Shown here one piece after another: positions 9,000 through 20,471 of a DNA stretch of 64,000 nt. This DNA comes from Axinella damicornis. Its lineage: Eukaryota > Porifera > Demospongiae > Axinellida > Axinellidae. Both the position numbers and the translations under genes were made by a program. Location of the stretch: the NCBI GenBank assembly GCA_963931865.1, contig OZ007511.1, positions 7,491,844 to 7,555,843 of the forward strand, given 5' to 3'. A model generated the notes under the pieces. It was not told the origin of the DNA, made no database searches, and saw only the letters and a program-made list of their open reading frames with translations. Numbering within the stretch: position 1 is the first letter of the stretch; each line of letters begins with the position of its first letter.

Positions 9000-11803
9000 C
9001 AACGCCCACTATTTATGCACAACACTCTTGTAACCTTTCTATCCTCTACTTCAATGCTCGGAGTATACTTCCTAAATTGGGCCATCTTGCCGCGGTCTGT
9101 CATGCATCCAACCCTGATATTGTGTGTATTGTGGAATCTTGGCTTTGCACTGACATTGACAACAATGAAATCTCCTTGCAAGGCTATTCCATTGTTAGGT
9201 TAGACCGAAACCGCCACGGTGGAGGTATTTTGTTGTATATCAGAAATGATTTATCTTTTGTTACTGTACTGTCTGGTCCTGCTGGTTTGGAAATTATTTT
9301 TGTATCTATTTTTGTATCCGGTAAAAAATGTTTTTGTTTAGGTGTATTTTATCGACCACCATCCTCACCTAATTGTATCTTGGATAATTTATTTGATGTT
9401 CTTTGTTCACTTAATGTTTCGTTTTTGTCTGACCTAATCCTGTTGGGTGATTTCAATGTTGATATGTTATCATACTCACCTCTTTGTAACCACTTGGTTA
9501 ATCTGCAGAATGCCTTTTCTCTTACACAGGTTGTTGAGGAGCCTACCCGCATTGTCCCTGATGGATCTGCCACTCTCATTGACCTTGTATTTTTGTCTGA
9601 CCCTCAGTCACTCTATGAGTGCAGTACCATACCACAGCTGGGAAACTCTGACCACCTTGGTATTAGCCTGCAAGTCCGCTGCTATTCTGGCACCCCAAGA
9701 CCGAAGTCCAAGAGGAGAGTTATTTGGAGGTATGCACAAGCTGATTTTGGTGCAGCATGCGACCTGTTAGATTCCCTTAACATGAGCTACATATTTGCTG
9801 AGCAATCTGTTGACACTTGTTGGTCACGATGGAAGGAAGCGTTTCTAAACATCATGCATATCTGTATTCCAAAGTCAGTGTTGCCTGACAGAACGAGTGT
9901 TCCTTGGATTACAAAAAGTATTGTACAGGCCATCAGAAAAAGGAACTATTATTACAAGAAAGCTAAACGAAACTGCAACTCCTCTTTGGAAAAATATCGA
10001 CGCCTAAGATCGAAGGTTGTAACAATGTTACGTAATTCCAAACGCGTTTTCTTTCAGAACCTCAATCGTTCCTCTAGTAAGTCCTTCTGGAAGGCTGTAA
10101 AACAACTGAATCCGAATCGACCTGCAATCCCTACCTTGTCGGTTGGTGACTCCACTGTTATCAGTGATAAAGACAAGGCAGAAGCGCTCAATGCTCACTT
10201 CACCAGATGCTTTAACTATTCAGTACCTGCTCTTAAGGAAGCCCGTTTCATAACCGAAGATGAGCCGTCCACATACCTGTTATGCCAAGAAGATGAAGTC
10301 AGGCACATGTTGTCTTCTATCGATGTGTCTAAAGCGAGCGGCCCAGATGGTATTGGTGCTAGAATGCTAAAGTCTACTGCTGCTAGTATTGCTCCTGTCG
10401 TCACCAATCTGTTTAATCTCTCGCTTAGACTTGGGAGAGTTCCTAGTGAATGGAAATCTGCTCGTGTAACCCCTGTCCCAAAGTCTTCCAAGTTCTCAGA
10501 CCCAGCAAACTACCGCCCTGTTTCCTTGCTGTCAATACTGAGTAAGCTGTTGGAAAAGCATGTACAAACCCTCTTATTAGACCATCTTCAGTCACATTCC
10601 CCTATATCGGATGAACAATGGGGCTTCACTAAAGGAAAGTCTACTACTGGTGCACTTTTGACTGCTACCAACAACTGGCACAAGTCTTTGGAGGAAGGCA
10701 TGGATGTCTGTGCGGTTTTCCTTGACCTTAGCAAAGCATTTGATAAAGTTCCACATGGTCCACTCATGGATAAACTTGCCAGCCTTGATATTGATCCCTA
10801 CCTATTGAATTGGCTGGGAGACTATCTCCTTCAAAGAGACCAACATGTTGTGGTCAATGGTGAATCATCTGTTGCAACCAAAGTAGTATCTGGTGTGCCG
10901 CAAGGTTCAGTTTTGGGCCCACTATTGTTCCTGATCTACATCGATGGCATTACAGAGGTCCCACTGGCTGGCAGCTGCCGGCTGATATATGCCGATGACA
11001 TCCTTGTTTACTGCCAAATTAGAAATGCCAGGGATTATCTCATTATGCAGGATGTACTTGACCGTCTGGAGGTGTGGCTCACACAACAGTATCTTCTTCT
11101 GAATGCTTTAAAATGTAAATTCATGTTAATTTCTAGGAGACACGCTCCCATATATCCGTCCAACCAGCTGAAAATCAGCAGTGTCCCCTTGGAGCAGGTA
11201 CCATCATTTAAGTATCTTGGGGTTTGGCTTACTGAGAAGCTCAGTTGGTCTAAGCATATTGACCATATTACCAAAAAGGCTTCTAAACTGGTTGGCCTAC
11301 TATATAGACGATTTTCCGCTCATACACCTCCAGAAGGTCTGCTGAAGCTTTACCTCTCATTTATTAGACCACACTTAGAATACGCTGCACCTGTCTGGGA
11401 CCCTTACTGCTCTTCTCATGTTGATGCACTGGAAAGAGTTCAGAAGTTTGCACTTCGAATGTGCTTTAAGAATTGGAATTTGGAATACCAGCAATTGCTT
11501 GTGGCATCGAAGTTGCAGTCCCTTGCTGTGAGGAGAAAGTACCTTAAGTTATGCTACCTTTTTCAGGTCCTCAATGGAACCTTCAGATTCCCAGACCTTC
11601 CCACTTCAAGATCACCTATCGACAGTAGACTAAGATCTGCGGACCCGGCTCAGCTTCACTTGCAGCCTATTTTTGCCAGAACAAGAAGTTACCAACAGTC
11701 ATTTTTCCCTAAAACTATTACTTTGTGGAATAGCATCCCAGCTGGTATCCAGCGAAGTACGTCAATTGTGGAATTTAAGCACAAGATTTCTGTCTATTTG
11801 TAG
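9000..11803 (+). CDS. LINE ORF2: endonuclease plus reverse transcriptase
   Basis: ORF2 encodes an apurinic-like (EEP) endonuclease and a reverse transcriptase that copy the element by target-primed reverse transcription. Endonuclease landmarks are LSILYFNARSILPK near the start (from about 9035), CIVESWL, GVFYRPP, LLGDFNVD and GNSDHLGI. Reverse transcriptase landmarks are KASGPDGIGARML, NYRPVSLLSILSKLLEK, VFLDLSKAFDKVPH, GVPQGSVLGPLLFLIYID and the catalytic YADD in RLIYADDILVY. The thumb and tail follow (FKYLGVWL, PHLEYAAPVWDPY, TLWNSIPAG). The frame is open from upstream of 9000 and has no ATG until well inside the endonuclease domain (VDML), so translation must start at a non-ATG codon or by reinitiation after ORF1. 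The frame is intact to the TAG at 11803. Confidence 0.92.
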
Positions 11804-11920
11804 TCTGTTGTTTGTCGCTAGTTGTTTGTATTGTATAGTAGCTATATATACTTAGGGTACATTCATGTATTAGCAGTAACTGCTACTAATGTATCCATGC
11901 ATTTAACATGCAAAATTTTC

Positions 11921-11966
11921 ATAAATAAAAAAATAAAATAAAAAATAAAAAATAAAAAATAAAAAC
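11921..11966 (+). repeat. LINE 3' tail, (AAAAAT)n
   Basis: An A-rich microsatellite with unit AAAAAT marks the 3' end of the LINE. Confidence 0.8.
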
Positions 11967-12787
11967 AGAAATGTTGTAGCTATAGGCCGTCATTTGGCTT
12001 CTCAGTGAACTCTTGCATGTTCACACATGTTGCAGCTTATAGCAACAACTTGTATCCATTTCCGTTCCCGCATTTCCATGTTTTCCAGTTTCAGTTCCCG
12101 TTCCCATTCCCATTCCCACATTTCCTAGTTGCCCACGGCTGACAGTGAGACAAAAGCGCTCATAATCTCCACCACCAAGGTAAGTTTCAGCACCAAATCA
12201 GTGCTTGATAGCAATCACAGAATCTTTGTAGGCCAAACCTAAGAAGTCGAGCATTAATGGGAACACAAGTAATGTAAATAAGGCTATTCATGAAGCTCTA
12301 ACCATAAGTCGGTGTCAACATAGATTATCTATGGTGTCAAGTACAAGCTTAAAGCAAAACTTAGCTACGCTTGGCTTCACAGGTACCAACGGCATGCAGT
12401 CCTACCCTGCAACACAAAGAAGTGAATATGCTGCTAATGATACTCATGGCTGATCTAATGATATTCTTACCAGCCATGAACTGGGTTACAGTCATTGCAG
12501 GGTTATACAGAGGCTAAATGCTCAGTTCAGATTTAGCCTGCCAGCTACTTCACAGCTTCTGCCACACAATTCAGGCATCATAGCAGTTGATTAATAGTTA
12601 ATATTTATGCGGCACAATTTCCCCAGGCCCCCTACCAGGAGTGTAATTATAAACGTTGCAACGGCTGATACCAGGAGTGCAGTTGCCCCTCGAAAATTAC
12701 ATGTATAAGCATGAAACAACTTGTTGCGGTCTGAAATTATAATTATCTGTAGAAGATTTACCTGCATTAATTATAACACACACACAG
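11967..12787. other. non-coding stretch, probable intron sequence
   Basis: No gene is visible. A short run of TTCCCGTTCCCATTCCCATTCCCACA-like repeats occurs near 12062-12125, and an acceptor (CACACACACAG) ends the stretch at 12787. Confidence 0.4.
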
Positions 12788-13585
12788 GTTGATAGAAGAG
12801 TCGAGGATATTATTGACACATTGCCTACACTTCTGGAGTCTCTAAAAGCTTTCAGTGACAAGATAGTTACAGCAATTGATCACATACTTGAAAGAGTTAC
12901 GTCTGTGAAGAAAATAAAGCGTGAGCAAACGTTCAGGGAAGCTTGCATAAAGCTTAAATATATGACAGATAATGCTTACAGCTTTGTTGGAAAGGTTGAC
13001 GATCTTTTCTTGTATGGTCCAAGTGAAGCCCGATTAAAAAGTGTGAAGGAAGCAATTGGATCTAATAACTTTGATCCTCAGAGTGTAGCTAGTATTGTCT
13101 CTAGCCTGCAAACCTACCTTAAGGAAGCTGAACTGTTGTATGCGGAATTTCATGAGGCTAGCAAAGGAGCTCATGAAAGCTGTGTTCGAGCATCACAGAC
13201 CTGCAGACACAAGTATTCTCAGGCAAAAAGAGACAAACTGAAAACCCAGGCAGATGGCAAAGCAGCAGCTAATCGAGCTACAGCCATTGGAACCACGGCA
13301 AGTGTTGTAGCTTTTGTCCCCACATTAGGACTTGGTACCATAGTGGGCGCCGTTGCAACACATCATGCAGTATCAACTATTAAAACAGCAACTGCTAATA
13401 AGGTATTTGAATATGAGAAGCTAGCAAAAGACTACCAACAGCTTGATACAGACCTTGATGAACTTAAGCAAATAGCAACAACGATGGATGAACAAGCATC
13501 CAAAGTCCATTACAAGTTAGAATTATTTCAAGAATACACAGAGAAAAGTGATGCAAGCCTGAGGCACGTGACAGAGGGTCTCTGA
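12788..13585 (+). CDS. helical protein exon with hydrophobic central segment
   Basis: The frame is open from an acceptor (ACACACACAG|GTTGAT at 12787/12788), phase 0, to TGA at 13583-13585. There is no ATG at the start, so it is an internal or terminal exon. It encodes about 265 residues that are mostly helical: N-terminal amphipathic helices (TLLESLKAFSDKIV, HILERVTSVKKIKRE), a lysine and alanine-rich segment (QAKRDKLKTQADGKAAANRA), a hydrophobic glycine-rich span (ASVVAFVPTLGLGTIVGAVAT, about 25 residues) and a C-terminal coiled-coil-like part (YEKLAKDYQQLDTDLDELKQI). Helix bundles with a buried hydrophobic hairpin occur in membrane-acting proteins, but I do not recognise the family. The phase matches the donor of the caspase-like exon at 7986. 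Confidence 0.6.
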   Translation, partial: VDRRVEDIIDTLPTLLESLKAFSDKIVTAIDHILERVTSVKKIKREQTFREACIKLKYMTDNAYSFVGKVDDLFLYGPSEARLKSVKEAIGSNNFDPQSVASIVSSLQTYLKEAELLYAEFHEASKGAHESCVRASQTCRHKYSQAKRDKLKTQADGKAAANRATAIGTTASVVAFVPTLGLGTIVGAVATHHAVSTIKTATANKVFEYEKLAKDYQQLDTDLDELKQIATTMDEQASKVHYKLELFQEYTEKSDASLRHVTEGL

Positions 13586-13830
13586 GCTACAGTTTAGATA
13601 TGCTATATGAGGCACTTTACGATGGTTGCAGAACTTCTTCTGAATGTCGAAAACAAGTCCATGGAAAGAAAGGAGAACTTGAGGTTTCTTTGAAAGCTTT
13701 GGAGAGAGAGAATAATCCACTCCGGTACTACCTGGGATTCGAGCCAAGACTCACAGGTCAACATTTGTTGTTTGCATTATCAAAGGGAGAGAATTCAGAT
13801 CATCTGGAAAATGAGCAAAGACGTTGTTGA
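13586..13830 (+). pseudogene. frame-shifted continuation of the helical exon
   Basis: One base out of frame with the preceding exon, coding-like sequence continues (SLSYSLDMLYEALYDG, then ECRKQVHGKKGELEVSLKAL) to TGA at 13828-13830. A single-base deletion near 13580 would join it to the upstream frame. An intron here would be too short to be credible. Confidence 0.45.
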
Positions 13831-13849
13831 CTCCAGTAGTCACACTTGC

Positions 13850-14108
13850 TTCATGGGATGGTAATCTTATTGAGATCCTCCCAATCTTCCCAGACTCTAC
13901 TCTACATACTTCCTTCAAGTACACGTCCAGTTAACATCAGCACAATTAATATTATTCTGTTTCATTTTTTTACTAGTGATAATTATGACAACATGCTTCA
14001 CAGTTGTTTGCAGTGGCTCTTTACATTGCAAAACAAGTTTGAGACCATTGTGTGAGGATCTGCTCACAATGTCCACAGTGCCATGGGTTGCACCACTGCA
14101 TGTGAGGG

Positions 14109-14147
<39 letters not shown>

Positions 14148-15500
14148 TGTATAGACGTAGGCCCGGTTGGCTGTTTCTGTTGCTAGCTTGCAAATTTAAT
14201 ACTGCCCCCAAAATTATATGGCAGGCTCCTGCTAGTAGTTATAACTCAGCAGTGTATGAGCTGCCAAAGGAGGTTCAACTTTTCATGCTGGTGACATAGT
14301 GAGTAATGTTTATAATGTAGGTGGTGCTGGTATTGTTAGTGTGTATATAATGATGGACTGAAAATAATTATACCAGTTCACTGGAGTTACTCACTTAGTA
14401 TAGATATTAACTCGTGAACCAGACGGAGTCTTCACATTTGAGATCTGGGTGAATGTGAAGCTTTTGCCTGGTTGGTAGTTTCGTATCCTCTTTCCCCACT
14501 TCAGGTTGTGTCCTCCTGAGTGAGTACTGGACATAATAGCCACATAGGATATCTTGAACTCTTACCAACCAGTGACTGCATGCATTTGCCAGAAATCTAT
14601 GAATTTCTTGAAACAGTTTCGATCAAATTGCCTCTAATTTTAATGGATACTGTATGCAGCAGCTAGCAGATGTGCACATAATAAATTCCAGAGGAATGTC
14701 TTGCCATGGCCTAATTATATATATAAATTCCCTTAATTCGGGTGAAGTTTGCATGTGTGCATGCAGTACAAGGCAGTTTGGTGCAACCCTCTACCTGCAT
14801 GGCCATGAGAACAGGCCTGCTGTGTCTTAATACAGTAGGCAAAAGATTGTGCAATAGCCTTCGCCTACCATGCCGCAAAAGGAGACGACTTGAGTAAAAT
14901 GCATGCACACTTTATTGTCCCTTCCTGCTTTTAGGATATCGTAATTTCTTTTTGCATTGCGAGTAGCTATGTTGTTTAGTTTCAGATTAGTAAATCTCCT
15001 CATATGGGGAGTTGGTGGTAGGAATGTGCAGGTTCGTTAAGTTCTCCATTCTTTCTCTCCCGTAGAAGGAACAATTTCACAACTCTTTAGAGCAGTCATG
15101 CTGTTATTCGGTTAATTAGCCCACTCTCATTCAGTCTGTCAAGCTAGACCATTCTCTTGCATTGCAGGAAGTAGGAGGTGGGGCCTCCCTTCCTACACCC
15201 CACTTCCAACTTCCATTGATTTGTCTGGCTTGATAGACCAACTCCAATTCAGAGCTTTTTGACTTATAGAGGAATGACAATGTTCATTGCTAGTCTTAAG
15301 ATGCTCAAGCAACACACATTTTGCAATTTAAAAGAGAAGGGTTGTTTTGACCAGGCTCTGGTCACCTCAGTTGCATCTCAGTGCCTCCTCCACTGTGGTG
15401 ATGAAGGTGTGAGCACACAAGTGCAGCATAGCTACTTTGATCCTGTTAGCATCATAATTGTCCAAAAGGAAAAGCTATTAGGCCTGTTGAAGTAACCTAG
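13850..15500. other. non-coding stretch with one long poly-G run
   Basis: No gene is recognised. Short open frames on either side of the poly-G run (translated as poly-glycine or poly-proline) are artefacts. Confidence 0.4.
14111..14146. repeat. poly-G run, 36 bases
   Basis: An uninterrupted run of 36 G. Such runs can form quadruplexes and are error-prone in sequencing, so the true length is uncertain. Confidence 0.9.
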
Positions 15501-15535
15501 GTCACGTTTCTTACTCCAGAAATAGGAATACTAGA

Positions 15536-15738
15536 GAAATAGGAATACTAGAAGTGCCTGCAGCTGCACTCTAGCAACAAAAAGCACTTTAAGGGTTGCC
15601 TTATAATTAGTTGCTGCTTCAAAAACTAATTAACTAGGAGAAATAGGAATACTAGAAGTGCCTGCAGCTGCACTCTAGCAACAAAAAGCACTTTAAGGGT
15701 TGCCTTATAATTAGTTGCTGCTTCAAAAACTAATTAAC
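15536..15738. repeat. tandem duplication of a 104-bp unit
   Basis: Two almost identical copies with period 104 begin at 15536 and 15640 (each starting GAAATAGGAATACTAGAAG). A third fragment of the unit start lies at 15519. Confidence 0.9.
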
Positions 15739-15831
15739 CAAATTGAATGTGCATTGAAGCAGATCATTTACACTGATTGACCACTGTAACTATAATGTCC
15801 TCTATGCAATTCAGACATGCAGATGGCTATA

Positions 15832-16240
15832 TATAGTACTATAGCTATACAGTAGTTGTGGGCACATTCCTTGATTACCACAGTGGAGGAGGCATGCACA
15901 CTGAGATGCGACTATGATGGTTAAATTCAGAGCACCTTTGGTTCTGGGACATTTATTAATTCACTAAGCTGATGCATTATGCATGCCATCTCCTTGGCTT
16001 CTGGAGTACAGCAGTGTCTCATTGTTCTGAACAATGAGGCATGCACTGCTACTCCAGAAGCCAAGGAGACGGCACACGTCAGCTGCAGCTTAGTTCCTCA
16101 CTGAATTAATTAATGTCCTGGAAACAAACTAGGTGCTCTAAATTTAACTATCATAGTTGCATCTCAGTGTGCATGCCTCCTCCACTGTGGTATATAATCA
16201 AGGAATGTGCCCAAAACTACTGTATAGCTATAGTACTATA
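15832..16240. mobile_element. 409-bp foldback element (long palindrome)
   Basis: Two arms of about 200 bases mirror each other around 16028 (ATTGTTC-T-GAACAAT). The outer arm ends are AGTACTATAGCTATACAGTAG and its complement. No coding sequence is present. A related piece (GCATCTCAGTGCCTCCTCCA) also occurs near 15374, indicating a dispersed family. Confidence 0.8.
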
Positions 16241-17700
16241 ACTTCTACTACAATAATAGTCACTCTACTATAGCTACTGTGGAATGTGGAGGCATTAATG
16301 TATTGTGTTTCCTGCTTTGGACTTTAACTGTATACTTAGCATGACCATCCATGTGCATGCCAGTTCTATAATATTTACTGCTTTGAACATTTAGTGGTTA
16401 ATAATTTACCAGTTCTTTAATCCAACTGATTAAATTGTAAAGAAAAGCAATTATGTCATTTTTCTATTTGAAAAGAGTGGTTTCTGTGTTCTACAGGTTT
16501 TGATAAGCTGTTAGGAGATTAATAGCTGCAGGCTGTTTTTTTTTACCTATATGTACGTACTCTTGCTGCTTGCATTTCAGTGAGTATCATTACAATTAAC
16601 TACATAATAAATTATCACAAATTGATGATTCATCGGTTCTTCCCATTAAGTACTGTTCCATTCTGGTGGGTTCGGCTCGGTGTTCGCGCTCGGCGCGGAC
16701 TCTCGCGTACAGCATTGACAAACAGAGCTGAAACTTTAATGATATGGCCACCCGTGTACACAAATCAGGATGCTTTTATAGCCAGAAATAATACAGGTGA
16801 TAGGACTAACGACTGGGGAAACAATGTAGTGGCTGTCAAGAGTAATTAGGATGGCACCTGAGAAGTGGCACAAACAATTAAGCAAGATAATGACAGATTC
16901 TGCTACAGTACTATAGAGTGAAAACTAATTATTAATTAATAAGTTATCCCATTGCACCCTGTAGCAGCCAAATTAGTCCGGAGGATACCCATAAGAATTT
17001 ATATAGTATGTTTAATATTAGGCATAAATCATGTTCTTAATTCTGCTTCTTTAAGCTGTTTGCAGTATAATTATAGTAGGTAATGAGTTTTAAGGCTGCT
17101 GGCCATAATATTATATGGAATTATGGATAATTATGATGATTGTATAATACAACCATGCAATATAATAGCTATATATTGTGGTGGTCAACCACAATGCACC
17201 CTGTATATTGGCACTGTTTAGATGAACTGTTTGGCAGTGTGTAAAGCAGTTATAATTACATAGCAGAATCAGTGTAATGGGCTTATTGGAGGTGCATGGC
17301 TGTATCTCACTACTGCTGCAAGCATGCTCGAGCCAGGAGGTGTGTATAGTCCTGTATGGCCAGTAGGTAGCTATATACTATACCATACCCCAGGTTATTG
17401 AGGAGAGCCTGGGACCGAAGCAAGATAAGTGCAAGTACACAAGAGTTTCCAAATTGTACATGTGCACTTTCTTAGTGGTCCCGGGCTAGTGGTGCACCTG
17501 AAAATGCATGTCACTTCCCTGCTTGTGTACTGCAGCATGCAGGCAATGCACATGATCGAAGACTGCATGCATGGTAACAATGTGCATTTCCTGGCTGGTG
17601 CACCACTATGTAGCTTGCCCACCACAATTTCACCTTTGTTCTTGTGAATAATTATTGGATGTACAGCATCAGGTTTGCAATTTTCGGTCTCACAATTCAC
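16241..17700. other. AT-rich stretch without recognisable gene
   Basis: No domain, structured repeat or splice-supported exon was identified. The frame 16580-16849 contains a short GC-rich patch but no motif. Confidence 0.35.
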
Positions 17701-17725
17701 AAATCTAATAATTGGTTAGCTGCAG

Positions 17726-17884
17726 ATGAAATCTAACCAAGTGGCACATGCAAAGCATGACATTATTTGCATCAATTTTTCTGAGCTAAAGTCATTGGCC
17801 TTGTTCCAAGGGCCAGGAACTGTAGAACACCATGCTTCTATAATTGGACAAGGGTGTGGTCAGCTTTACCTAAGGAGCAGTCAG
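17726..17884 (+). CDS. weak exon candidate, unknown gene
   Basis: An acceptor-like GTTAGCTGCAG precedes an open stretch (starting at an ATG) that ends near a donor-like CAG|GTATTT at 17884/17885. The peptide (including FSELKSLALFQGPGTVEHHA) has a protein-like composition but no family I know. Confidence 0.28.
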
Positions 17885-17971
17885 GTATTTATCTTCTGGA
17901 AATGTTTCTGTGTGTCTGCTCTCATGTAGTACACACTTAGCTAATGAGGTTATTATGTTTTTCCATGGTGA

Positions 17972-18138
17972 CAGTACGGGAACAATCAAGACGGCAGCGT
18001 TCAAATTACCTCAGTGGTGTGGATCTCCAGCATAGTGAGATGAGAGAAGGTCTAGAATACTGCATCCTAAATTCAGAGGCACAACTGAGTCTGCACCAGC
18101 TGTACATTCTCGGGAGGTCTGACAGAAAGCAGCTGTAG
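17972..18138 (+). CDS. weak exon candidate ending in TAG
   Basis: After an acceptor-like GGTGACAG the frame encodes REQSRRQRSNYLSGVDLQ and ends at TAG 18136-18138. The arginine and glutamine-rich helix-like composition suggests coding, possibly the last exon of the same gene as 17726-17884. No family is recognised. Confidence 0.25.
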
Positions 18139-18572
18139 TGGCAACAGCTGTGATTACAAACGAAATAAACCATTACATCAACATACAGGAGTTGTTTGGA
18201 CACAGAAAATGCATCGTTTGGACACAGAAAACACATCATTTCAAACTTTGATAACGGAACATAAAAGACAAGTCAGTAAACTATTATTGAATGTGTACTG
18301 AAAAGAATGGTACAAAGTTATGCTGAAAGATGGTACAGAGAGTGGGTTGGTGTAATTATGTCATAGTGGCTAAGTTAGTTGCTGATGTACATTCAGTACG
18401 CAGTTGATAGGTGGACCAAGCTTGCACAAGGAGTTACGGTAGGCCTGAAAGAAACAAAACACACTGCTATAAAATTACTACTGTATGCAGTGTTCTTGGC
18501 AGAAATTTGAATGAAGCCATGTATTCAAGTGGTTGCTAAAAGTAATCAACATGTAAAGGGCTGGCTAAGGGC

Positions 18573-19411
18573 TAGTCTAGCTACTAGACCCCCCCCCCCC
18601 CCCCCCCCCCCCCCCCATAACTGAAACGTGGAAGGGAGAGGAGGGTCTAGCAGAAAACTTGGTTTTGAACTGACCAATCAGCTTGCACTTTCAAAAGTCC
18701 TGCAAGCGATTACGTCATAACTCTGCAGTTTCGCACGAGAAAGATTAGCTAGTACAGATGTACAGATGAGAGCCATTATGGTGTTCGATGAGCAAGCTAC
18801 TGTACGAGGAGACGGTTAAACCAGAAGATATTGAAGACGCGCTCGGGTACGGAGCAAGGAGCTTGGGAAACTGGGAGCTGCAAGCGGAACAAAAGCAAGC
18901 GTCCTTGCAGAGATCGCTGAGCTATTTCAACATGGACTCCATGGTCTGAACTCCACCCGCTGCCGAGCAGGCGCTCTGGTAGTGCGCTAACTGCTTGTCA
19001 GCTGCTGCTTTAGTTGGCAAGGTCACTACGTAGCATATCTCCAAGCTGCGGTTTCTCCCGTGGGCAACACTAGCTACCACCGTCTCCAACTGTCGTCCCA
19101 GGCTCCCAGCTCCGTTCTCGCTGACTTTCCGCCTCGTTGCTCACAGTTTTTCGGTACATACCACCGTAGATGATCTATTTCGGTACATACAACCGTAGAT
19201 TATCCATGATACAACTAGCCCTTTCTGCGCCATGCTTTATAGCAATGTTGTTTACACCAATCAATTAGAAATCGTTAGCATTGTCTACGAAGCATTATGG
19301 CTTCATTACAAGTCATCATGCAACAAGAAACTGTGCAGGTTCTGCTAGACCCTCCTCTCCCTTCTGCGTTTCCGTTACTTCATTTCCGAGGAGGGTCTAG
19401 CAGCTAGACTA
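18573..19411. mobile_element. non-autonomous TIR element, 839 bp, TAGTCT type
   Basis: The left end (TAGTCTAGCTACTAGACCC... to GGAGAGGAGGGTCTAGCAG) mirrors the right end (CTGCTAGACCCTCCTCTCC... to GCTAGACTA), giving inverted repeats of about 70 bases. The interior is non-coding and has its own mirrored segments. The flanking 9-mers (GCTAAGGGC and GCAAAGGTG) match at 6 of 9 positions, so the target duplication is decayed or doubtful. A 28-base C run sits in the left repeat where the right repeat has only three C. Confidence 0.7.
18589..18616. repeat. poly-C run, 28 bases
   Basis: The run lies within the left inverted repeat of the 18573-19411 element. Its counterpart in the right repeat is only CCC, so it has expanded after insertion. 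Confidence 0.9.
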
Positions 19412-19627
19412 GCAAAGGTGTGCTTTCAGACCAGACCACAAATGGCACATTAGAAGCCCAACGGGCAGAGTGCCCTTCAGTAGAGGCCTAGAGAGAACAC
19501 TGGTTGTATGGTGGCAGTCAGGGAGGGCACAAAACTAGTCAATCTCTCCAGTTTATCCGTACTAAGCAAGCATGGATCTACGCATGGCCAGAGACTTTAG
19601 AATGTAGCTGAAGAGGGGGTGGTGACT

Positions 19628-20471
19628 TAGCCTCATTCCTAGCCTCGTTCCCAGGCCGTTTTGGGAGGGAGAAACGGCCTGGCAACTTCCGCGAGTTCAA
19701 ACTGTATACGGACGTAATGTCACAGCAATTGCATACCTCATTCAATCAGTGAAGTCCACGTGATACTTCTGATATTTTCACCGGATGAGAATGGTCCTCT
19801 TCTGCTCGTGGAAACAACTGTTTGCGCAGGTTCTGCGACGGAAGGCAAGCAAAAGACGAACGAACAAAAGTCGTCGTGCAGAGTACCTACACTAGTGCAA
19901 TCGAGCGATCAACTGTTGTGATGGATGGGCGTGACTGCGACGATTCAACGCATGACGCAATTCGGTTTACTGTTGTCATGTGACAGCGAGCTGAAATCTG
20001 ATTGGGACTTCCAACTCTCTGGCAGCGGAAGTAACAGTTTGAACTGGCGGAAGTTGCCAGGCCGTTTCTCCCTCCCAAAACGGCCTGGGAACGAGGCTAC
20101 CTCATTCCCAGTCCCACACCCAGCTTTTCGTGGCTTGCAGTACATTTCATCACATGAGTGACGTCAAGGGTAGAAAGACGGTAGAAAGACCTAATGAACG
20201 TGGGCGTACGTGGGTCTCACAACAGCAACAAGAGCGAAGGTACCAGATAACATATTACACGTATCTAGCTAGCAGGGGGCGACTGTCATACTCACCGAAC
20301 ATTTAACGTGTAGATAGTTGAATAACACACAAACGTAGCGTTCTCGTCCTGAAATTTTGCCATTTGTTGATTATGTCGTGCTCACGTGAGGGAATGTACC
20401 AGGCCGGCCCTCCCTACTTTATCGTACTGCAAGCGACGAAAAGCTAGGGTCTGGGACTGGGAACGAGGCTA
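19628..20471. mobile_element. outer MITE, TAGCCT type, split by a nested MITE
   Basis: The element starts TAGCCTCATTCC at 19628 and resumes after the nested copy with CCTCATTCCCAGTCCCACAC, ending CTGGGAACGAGGCTA at 20471. It is flanked by a perfect 9-bp duplication, GTGGTGACT (19619-19627 and 20472-20480). The restored length would be about 375 bp. It is the same family as 23141-23546, in the opposite orientation, and shares the internal GACGTCA, CACGTGAG and GCTTTTCGT-type motifs. It contains no coding sequence. Confidence 0.85.
19640..20099. mobile_element. inner nested MITE, 460 bp, perfect 9-bp TSD
   Basis: Inverted repeats of about 65 bases (TAGCCTCGTTCCCAGGCC... and its mirror ending GGAACGAGGCTA) enclose non-coding DNA. 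It is flanked by CCTCATTCC at 19631-19639 and 20100-20108, a perfect 9-bp duplication taken from the terminal repeat of the outer MITE. Confidence 0.88.

Larger units (their letters stand above)
8131..11966 (+). mobile_element. full-length-looking CR1/L2-like LINE
   Basis: Two consecutive frames (ORF1 and endonuclease/reverse transcriptase ORF2) are followed by a short 3' UTR and an AT-rich microsatellite tail (AAAAAT repeats, about 11921-11966). The 5' boundary is approximate because I could not identify a target-site duplication. Both reading frames are free of internal stops, so this copy is young and may be mobile. It lies between the caspase-like exon and the helical exon at 12788. Confidence 0.85.

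Noticed and set aside
13976..14299. Frames with poly-glycine or poly-proline near 14.1 kb
   Set aside because: They are caused by the 36-base G run and have no other coding signal.
18573..19411. A perfect 9-bp target duplication for this element
   Set aside because: The flanking 9-mers agree at only 6 of 9 positions, so I do not count it as evidence for the 9-bp family rule, although its termini fit.
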